Part shown: positions 58,674 to 64,000 of the stretch, piece after piece | Layout: each line of letters starts with the position of its first letter | Numbering within the stretch: position 1 is the stretch's first letter | From: a virus | Length of the DNA: 64,000 nucleotides | Virus record (IMG/VR): IMGVR_UViG_3300045825_000202 | Coordinates: 1-64,000 of that record | Direction: 5' to 3' (one strand) | Translations under genes and position numbers: made by a program | Notes under the pieces: generated by a model | Told to the model about the DNA's origin: nothing | What the model saw: only the letters and a program-made list of their open reading frames with translations | The model's database searches: none

Positions 58674-59622
58674 CTATCTTATTCATATTATTATTTAGTA
58701 GATCAATTGCTGCATCTACAGTTTTCTGATCTAGTTCAAGAACATAAAGTAGGTATTCCTGAACTTCCTCCTGCAAGCTCATATTAGGGTCTAGTATGAG
58801 AGTAGTATCAGTACTTCTAGTAACTAACTTCTTATCTATTAAATCATTATCAGCAATAGTACCTAGTTCTGACATATCGCCTTCTAGTTCATATATTGTA
58901 TGATCGTAGTCAGTCGCTACCATAGGATCGCCTGCTCTAATAGTTTTTCTGATAAGTTGAGGTACAGTAATTTTTATCCATTCAATATTGTGATCCTCAG
59001 TATTGAATATAATTACTCCAGTATCTACTTTAGTTCTGTGAAAACTAGTTGTTAATGGCGAACCCGGGTAGTTTAGGTTCCTTTGGGAATTTTCCCTAGA
59101 GTGTAAGTCACCAAGAAGTACTATCTTAAATCGGTCAAATATACTAAGATCAACTTCAGGCTTTACATATGGAGGAATTGCTCCTCTACAATGCGTAAAC
59201 AACACATCAGACTGTAACGAGTCATTACCATTCTTTTCAAAGTCTTTTAAGCAGTTATACGGAATAAAATCTAATCCTTGATACGTATAGTAGTTATCAA
59301 TAATTCTTACTAAAGGATTAATAGCGTTAGTGACTTCTTTAAGATGAGTAAGAAACGTAGTACTTTTACCTACTGCACAGTGGTTACCGGGGATAATAAT
59401 AGTTTCTACGGTAGACTTCTTAATAAACTCAAAGTAAAGAGATAACTCCTCCATCGAAGGTAACTTATCGAACAAATCCCCTGCTATTACGTGTAACGTA
59501 ACTTTACTCTCTAACTTATGAATTTCTTCAAATAGAATTCGGTATCTATTTATTGCCCAGTCTTTGGGCACGCTCTTTTGAGAGAGTTTCAGGTGATAAT
59601 CACAGCTTACTAATATGTTCAT
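58666..59622 (-). CDS. SbcD/Mre11-like nuclease (gp47-like), 318 aa
   Basis: Metallophosphoesterase motifs in order: SCDYHL (7-12), IAGDLFDKLP (about 45-54), IPGNHCAVG (about 77-85), FTHCRG and LLGDLHSREN. The partner ATPase follows. The start overlaps the stop of an HNH gene as ATGA, so the endonuclease sits inside the operon. Confidence 0.92.
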   Translation of the reverse strand: MNILVSCDYHLKLSQKSVPKDWAINRYRILFEEIHKLESKVTLHVIAGDLFDKLPSMEELSLYFEFIKKSTVETIIIPGNHCAVGKSTTFLTHLKEVTNAINPLVRIIDNYYTYQGLDFIPYNCLKDFEKNGNDSLQSDVLFTHCRGAIPPYVKPEVDLSIFDRFKIVLLGDLHSRENSQRNLNYPGSPLTTSFHRTKVDTGVIIFNTEDHNIEWIKITVPQLIRKTIRAGDPMVATDYDHTIYELEGDMSELGTIADNDLIDKKLVTRSTDTTLILDPNMSLQEEVQEYLLYVLELDQKTVDAAIDLLNNNMNKIDD

Positions 59623-60299
59623 ATATTGTGTTCTACCTTAAACTTCTCATACGCTTCCGATGCTAATTCAGGAGTAGTAAAATAACCTAAAAAGAATTTC
59701 TCTCCTCTATTAGTTATAGAGGATTTCCATCCATCAGGAGTATAACATACTCCTGTATACCCAGAAATATTTCTACTACTAATAGTAGTATTACGCTTAT
59801 TAGTACTTCGATCTACATCCCTAAGATTACTAATACTATTATTGGTAGGATTCCTATCTATATGATCTATAAATTCTGTTGGCCATACCTTATATGTGTA
59901 TAACCATGCTAACCTATGTGCATAATACTGGTGTTTACCTAGAGTAATTACTACATATCCATCATCTTTAGTACATCCTGCAATACTACCAATTTTAGCA
60001 GTAAACTTTCTATTTTCTTTCCATTTAAATATACCTGTTAAAGAATTATACTCTAGAACATCCACTAATTCTTCATAGGTTATAGTACTAGATATTTCAG
60101 TATACTGTTTGTACACACCAGTTAAAAATAGAGATTTAAGTAATAGTGTTGTATACTTTATAGTATCAATACGGGTCCGTCTAACTGACATATCTACTAC
60201 GTCGCCTTTAATCCTTTTCCTGTCCGTATACTTCCAAGTAATCTGGTCAGTTTCGGGGTTATAGTCCCATAGTTCTTGTAATCGTTGTTGTGTTGCCAT
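59619..60299 (-). CDS. HNH homing endonuclease with AP2 domain, 226 aa
   Basis: HRLAWLYTYKVWPTEFIDHIDRN and PTNNSISNLRDV form the HNH core (about 128-165), then GYTGVCYTPDG... LGYFTTPELASEAY is an AP2 domain (about 176-215). The N-terminal part repeats an EELWDYNPETDQITWK-type unit twice, which probably reads the target. It is inserted between the candidate ssDNA-binding and SbcD genes. Confidence 0.9.
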   Translation of the reverse strand: MATQQRLQELWDYNPETDQITWKYTDRKRIKGDVVDMSVRRTRIDTIKYTTLLLKSLFLTGVYKQYTEISSTITYEELVDVLEYNSLTGIFKWKENRKFTAKIGSIAGCTKDDGYVVITLGKHQYYAHRLAWLYTYKVWPTEFIDHIDRNPTNNSISNLRDVDRSTNKRNTTISSRNISGYTGVCYTPDGWKSSITNRGEKFFLGYFTTPELASEAYEKFKVEHNI

Positions 60300-60311
60300 A
60301 GTAGTATAAAT

Positions 60312-60340
60312 AGCCGCTATAGATTAACTCCATAGCGGCT
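60312..60340 (-). terminator. Terminator after the candidate ssDNA-binding gene
   Basis: A 9-bp stem AGCCGCTAT/ATAGCGGCT (60312-60320 with 60332-60340) lies between the candidate ssDNA-binding gene and the HNH gene. Leftward it is followed by ATTTATA. It may dampen expression of the inserted nuclease. Confidence 0.65.
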
Positions 60341-60348
60341 TATTTAGT

Positions 60349-61002
60349 TTAGGTCAAATCACTCACCGCTTCTGCATCAATACCAGTTTCAGTAGGTACA
60401 TCATCTTCCTCACTAAGACCCTTCTTTACTTTCTCAAGTAACTTAAGAATCTCATCACTAGTAGGAAGTGGGAACTTTTCATCAATAGTAAGGGCTGCTG
60501 CAACTACTGTGCGTTCAGCTTCAGTAAGAGGACGTTTCTTAAGTTTAAGAACAGATAAGGTATATTCAACATTAAAAGCGGCACTTCCCGTTTTAACCTT
60601 TTTGAATACAATGTCAAAACCTTCATCAGGATCAGTAGGGTCAAGACCTAGATCTTCTGCAGCAGAAAGAATCTGAGCAAATAACTTCTTTTTCAAGTTA
60701 AATACCTTAACCTTACCATCAGTAGGGTCAATACAATTGACTGAGTATGCCCACGAGCATTTTTGCTCAGGGAAGAAGTCTTGAACATGATCCACTTGAT
60801 TATTATTAAACTTCTCTTCTTCACGAGAGAAGGATAAACATTCCGCTGGAATCTGTTTACCATTACCTGTAGTTAACCAATATAAATACCTGGGTAGTAG
60901 TCCACCTACCATACGTAGTACATTCTCATTGTCTTTAATCTTGTAAGATTCATGACTATTCTTAATTGCAGAGCCATTTGTTGTTTTAAAGCTAATCGCC
61001 AT
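60349..61002 (-). CDS. Candidate single-stranded DNA-binding protein, 217 aa
   Basis: I choose ATG 61002 (MAISFKTTNG) over an upstream TTG at 61053. The composition fits a phage ssDNA-binding protein: a basic, aromatic central beta region (LLPRYLYWLTTGNGKQIP, YSVNCIDPTDGKVKVFNLKKKL) and an acidic C-terminal tail (EEDDVPTETGIDAEAVSD) that would recruit partners. No gp32 Zn motif is visible. Position among replication genes supports the call. Confidence 0.7.
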   Translation of the reverse strand: MAISFKTTNGSAIKNSHESYKIKDNENVLRMVGGLLPRYLYWLTTGNGKQIPAECLSFSREEEKFNNNQVDHVQDFFPEQKCSWAYSVNCIDPTDGKVKVFNLKKKLFAQILSAAEDLGLDPTDPDEGFDIVFKKVKTGSAAFNVEYTLSVLKLKKRPLTEAERTVVAAALTIDEKFPLPTSDEILKLLEKVKKGLSEEDDVPTETGIDAEAVSDLT

Positions 61003-61056
61003 ATTATTTCTTTCTAGTTTGTTTTGGTTTATTTGACTTATATTAAGGTACAATAC

Positions 61057-61455
61057 TTAGTCAGAGTATTGTACTGGTAATTCCTCATACTTAAATTTAA
61101 TCTCGGTAGGACTAATAATAAGTAAAGGATTATGACTAATTGCACTATGATTCAAGTCCGGGTAGAACGAAGTTTCTAGTGCTTTATACTTGTACTGCTT
61201 ATAGAGTAAGTAATCTCGCATAGCCGCAAGTTTTAGATACTGTAGTTTGTACAGTATATCCGTAGTTTTGTCATCTAAGAAAGGCTTAGGGTTGACTAAA
61301 AACGAGTGGCCGTGTATCGGAACACGCGAAGGAGGAAACTTATCCCTTTTTGAGGGGATAGTCTTTTTATTATAGTGGTGAGTTAGAAGAGTAAATAGTT
61401 TTAAGGTATTACCTGCTGCCTGCTCTTCTAGTAGTTTCTGATTGAAAAATATCAT
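61057..61455 (-). CDS. Hypothetical protein, 132 aa
   Basis: A basic, aromatic protein (RDYLLYKQYKYKALETSFYPDLNH, HGHSFLVNPKPF) without a recognised domain. Between an HNH gene and the candidate ssDNA-binding gene, so a replication or recombination accessory role is possible. The start overlaps the HNH stop by four bases. Confidence 0.65.
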   Translation of the reverse strand: MIFFNQKLLEEQAAGNTLKLFTLLTHHYNKKTIPSKRDKFPPSRVPIHGHSFLVNPKPFLDDKTTDILYKLQYLKLAAMRDYLLYKQYKYKALETSFYPDLNHSAISHNPLLIISPTEIKFKYEELPVQYSD

Positions 61456-61994
61456 TGGTATAGGCTTTCCTTATATATAAGGGCCTCTTCCCACGCTTTA
61501 TCCTTACCTAACTTCAAATAACTAAATTTTTTCTGGTATTTGATTCCATGTACTACTAAATAGACTGACGCGTACTTATAACCTGTGGCAGTAGTAAGTT
61601 CATTAATACCATTTATACCACTAGTATTAGTTATACGTAACCCAACTCTGGTTTGCATCTTAGTTTTATTTAAATTAGTCATCCTAGAGCATAATTCTAG
61701 ATTAGATATATTATTGTTACTTGGATTAATATCTATATGATTAATTACTAGATGTGAAGCTACTTCATCATCAGCATGTAATGCCCATACTATTCTATGT
61801 ACTAGGTATAAAATAGAATTTATGTGTATTACCCAGTACCCGTCCTTACGCATACATCCAGCTACACCGTCTTTAGGGGCCCTAGAACCTTTATATATCT
61901 TCCATCTTAAAAAGCTTGGACTAGTATCATCGTAGTAAATAATTTGCTCTAGTATGTTTTTATCTAGTTTAGATGCACTCATTGTATTTGCCAT
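61452..61994 (-). CDS. HNH homing endonuclease, 180 aa
   Basis: YLVHRIVWALHADDEV followed by INHIDINPSNNNISNLEL is the HNH core (about 63-105). An AP2-like end follows (GINGINELTTATGYKYASVYLVVHGIKYQKKF). It resembles the 226-aa HNH gene but lacks its duplicated N-terminus. It is the first gene after the leftward promoter at 62,063 and belongs to the mobile set in this operon. Confidence 0.85.
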   Translation of the reverse strand: MANTMSASKLDKNILEQIIYYDDTSPSFLRWKIYKGSRAPKDGVAGCMRKDGYWVIHINSILYLVHRIVWALHADDEVASHLVINHIDINPSNNNISNLELCSRMTNLNKTKMQTRVGLRITNTSGINGINELTTATGYKYASVYLVVHGIKYQKKFSYLKLGKDKAWEEALIYKESLYQ

Positions 61995-62062
61995 TACATA
62001 CTATCCTCCTGCCTTAATAAAGTATTGATGCTTACTGGGTATAATATCCTTAGTAATCATCA

Positions 62063-62091
62063 ATTATACCATCTTTACACCCTAGGGTCAA
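62063..62091 (-). promoter_or_regulatory. Leftward promoter of the HNH-ssDNA-binding block
   Basis: On the minus strand TTGACC (62091-62086), 17 bases, TATAAT (62068-62063). The -35 half is again the dispersed ACCCTAGGGTCA element. The predicted start is near 62,056. Confidence 0.85.
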
Positions 62092-62128
62092 GTGTAAAAT
62101 TAATGATGTAGTTAGGTCATTGCTTAGG

Positions 62129-63418
62129 CTATTCAACTTCCCACCCCTTTCTCTGGTAGAACCCCATGCGCATCTTATTCTGACGCTTATCACTAGGACT
62201 ACTAAAGTTCATATCAATTACTAAAGGATTTAGTTTATCAGGATGCATACGTTGTACACGACCTATGATCTGCTCTAGTAACGAATCATTTGCAACTGGA
62301 GAAGCTAGAATGGCGCAGCTAAGAATATTTACCGACCATCCTTCTGAGACGATTTGACGGCTTCCAGCCACGCAATCTTTTTCGCCGGACTCGATTTGCT
62401 TTGTGACGGCAAGTCTTTGTTCGAGTGTTGATTCACCAGTAATGAGCAAGCATTTTTCACCAATTAATTCCTTTACGTTCTGTAAAAATTCAACTCGGTC
62501 AGCAACAATTAGAACCTTATGTCCTACTGATATTTCTTTAGCTGCAATTACTGCAATTAGTTCCTGATAGTCTGGGTCGTATAGTAGAGTATTAATCTTA
62601 TTAGCCCAGGCTTCACCTTCTGGTAAGCTAAAGCCTGTCTTATGGATTCTAATAGTAGGTATCAGTGTATTTTCTTGTGGTGGTTGGTATAGTTTTAGTC
62701 CAAAGAAATCCTTAAATAGAATATGCTTTCCATCTTTACGATTAATTGTACCAGATAAGCCAATCTTATACCTAGCGTACATTCCGTCTAGAAAAGTAGA
62801 AAAGGTAACACAACTGATATGGTGAGACTCGTCTACCACGACTGTACCAAACTCCTTACATATATTGGGTAATTCCTTAATCAAAGTCTGAATGTTACCA
62901 ACTACAATACTATGGTCAATATCAAACTGTCCACTACCAATAATACCGCACTCCATACCATATAACTTCTTTACTTCCTCAACCCACTGATCACGTAGCA
63001 TAGTATTATGACATACTATAAGAGTTTTCTTACCTAATTTCCTAGCAATATGTAATGCTAGGAAGGTTTTACCGAAACCCACCATAGCATTAATAAAGCA
63101 GTTATCTTCTACATCATTATAGATATCAATCTGACTATCTCTCAAAGGTAGTCGTGGTTCTGGAAATGGGTAGTCCTCAACAATACGCTTATCTATGATC
63201 TCATACCCTTTAGGAATAAGATCAATTCTACCAATAGGGATAGCAATCGCACCCCTAGGTAGAAGTTTATAGTTTTTAACTATCTCGAACTGAGAAAAGT
63301 GCGTAAGTCCAGGTCGTGGAGGTTTCTTGATTTTATAGGTTAAAGTTTTCTTTAGTGATTCTAGTATTTCAGCTGTAGCGTCTAGGTAAATTCTATTACT
63401 TAGAATTGCTTTAGGCAT
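62129..63418 (-). CDS. SF2 DNA helicase (UvsW/RAD25-like), 429 aa
   Basis: Motif I VGFGKTFLALHIA (about 113-125), motif Ia IVCHNTMLRDQW, motif II VVDESHH (DEAH-type), motif III GLSGT, and motif VI near QIIGRVQR. The region before motif I holds a short N-terminal domain. A UvsW-like enzyme remodels forks and R-loops and fits a recombination-driven replication scheme. AAGGA precedes the ATG. Confidence 0.9.
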   Translation of the reverse strand: MPKAILSNRIYLDATAEILESLKKTLTYKIKKPPRPGLTHFSQFEIVKNYKLLPRGAIAIPIGRIDLIPKGYEIIDKRIVEDYPFPEPRLPLRDSQIDIYNDVEDNCFINAMVGFGKTFLALHIARKLGKKTLIVCHNTMLRDQWVEEVKKLYGMECGIIGSGQFDIDHSIVVGNIQTLIKELPNICKEFGTVVVDESHHISCVTFSTFLDGMYARYKIGLSGTINRKDGKHILFKDFFGLKLYQPPQENTLIPTIRIHKTGFSLPEGEAWANKINTLLYDPDYQELIAVIAAKEISVGHKVLIVADRVEFLQNVKELIGEKCLLITGESTLEQRLAVTKQIESGEKDCVAGSRQIVSEGWSVNILSCAILASPVANDSLLEQIIGRVQRMHPDKLNPLVIDMNFSSPSDKRQNKMRMGFYQRKGWEVE

Positions 63419-63431
63419 TTATTTCCTTTAT

Positions 63432-63554
63432 TTATTGTTTGCTATATGTTTCTTCTGTTTCTACTGCTTCTTCGTAAGTTAGAGGCTCAAAATTACCCTC
63501 TAACTCTACGTACCAGCAGGTTGGCCCCATTCGTAGGAACCATTCCTCATTCAT
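63432..63554 (-). CDS. Small hypothetical protein, at least 40 aa
   Basis: The ATG at 63554 opens a frame reading MNEEWFLRMGPTCWYVELEG and ending just before the helicase gene. Protein-like sequence continues upstream (INTKNFVNVEQSINRVK) without ATG; GGAG lies 6 bases before an in-frame ATA, so the true start may be non-canonical. No motif recognised. Confidence 0.45.
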   Translation of the reverse strand: MNEEWFLRMGPTCWYVELEGNFEPLTYEEAVETEETYSKQ

Positions 63555-63601
63555 CTTTACACGGTTAATACTCTGCTCAACATTAACAAAATTTTTGGTA
63601 T

Positions 63602-64000
63602 TTATACCATTCTCCTAGTAGTTTCGGGTATGCTTGAGTATAATCCATATAAGACTGTTGCCAGTCCCATATGTAAAATCCCAGCACATTTTTCTGCTGC
63701 TATGGGTGTGTGTAGAACCTTAAATCTATTAGGTATCCCATCAACTTCGATAATTGCTCCTCCCGTTTGTATGGGGATTATCTTAGTTATCTTGTGGAAG
63801 TCTAACTTAACACTTGTTGTTTTCTTATAGTTAAATAACTTACCATTAGAGTCTATAAACCAAGTTTTAGGGTTTGCAATCTTTATTAGATCCCCTAGGA
63901 AGAATAGCGCATTCTTCAACTTGAATAGCGGTACACCGTCCGCTAGTAGACGAAGGCGGCGTTTTGCCAAGGAGTCGCCTTCTATACTTATATCGTCTAT
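63602..64000 (-). CDS. Hypothetical protein, 5' end cut by the window edge
   Basis: The frame is open to base 64,000, beyond a TTG at 63970, so the start is probably outside. The visible 132 residues are mixed, with a basic region (SLAKRRLRLLADG) and a hydrophobic C-terminal helix (ECAGILHMGLATVLYGLY-like). No family can be named. Confidence 0.6.
   Translation of the reverse strand: MDDISIEGDSLAKRRLRLLADGVPLFKLKNALFFLGDLIKIANPKTWFIDSNGKLFNYKKTTSVKLDFHKITKIIPIQTGGAIIEVDGIPNRFKVLHTPIAAEKCAGILHMGLATVLYGLYSSIPETTRRMV

Overview
The window is part of the genome of an AT-rich, tailed double-stranded DNA phage with a long non-contractile tail (siphovirus architecture). Its host is very probably Gram-negative, because the lysis cassette holds an inner-membrane spanin overlapped by an outer-membrane lipoprotein spanin, next to a GH19-type endolysin. 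No integrase, immunity repressor or bacterial chromosomal gene is visible, so I read this as a lytic phage.

Layout. (1) Bases 1-12,600 are an accessory, early-like region. It holds short genes, mostly leftward from 6.3 to 11.9 kb, and long non-coding stretches full of hairpins, palindromes, tandem repeats and near-consensus sigma70 promoters. The largest leftward gene is a metallophosphoesterase whose motif order and size recall the pre-early A1 protein of T5-like phages. (2) Bases 12,560-52,750 run rightward: terminase, portal, a fused protease-capsid gene, connectors, tail tube, frameshifting tail chaperones, a 1749-residue tape measure, lambda M/L/K/J-like tail tip, fibres, small decoration or appendage proteins, spanins, holin, endolysin, PhoH, and more appendage proteins including an SGNH hydrolase. 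Near-identical promoters and intrinsic terminators split this region into cassettes. (3) Bases 52,790-64,000 run leftward: B12-dependent class II ribonucleotide reductase, dUTPase, flap exonuclease, a nuclease-like protein, SbcC/SbcD (gp46/gp47-like), a candidate ssDNA-binding protein and an SF2 helicase, with HNH homing endonucleases wedged between them. A bidirectional terminator at 52.75-52.79 kb separates the convergent blocks.

The most unusual part is 4.36-5.77 kb. A run of four sigma70-like promoters points leftward into about 1.1 kb with no open frame of 60 codons or more on either strand, dense in hairpins, ending at an intrinsic terminator. This predicted RNA contains a complete type III hammerhead ribozyme core. 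A second hammerhead core lies upstream, and its stems I and III can pair around the same cleavage site. A tRNA-like fold lies near the 3' end. I propose a large structured, self-cleaving phage RNA. Next to it are seven 16-bp iterons and a short terminator-ended RNA.

Other notable structure: a rod-like RNA at 0.9-1.0 kb; a 43-bp palindromic element both dispersed and tandemly amplified; paired 25-bp palindromes before the late operon; repeated promoter-leader cassettes; a hexapeptide-repeat protein; many mobile nuclease genes, including a 47-residue GIY-YIG fragment between terS and terL; an ATT start; and an in-frame stop near the holin gene. All functional calls come from reading motifs by eye; no database search was possible.
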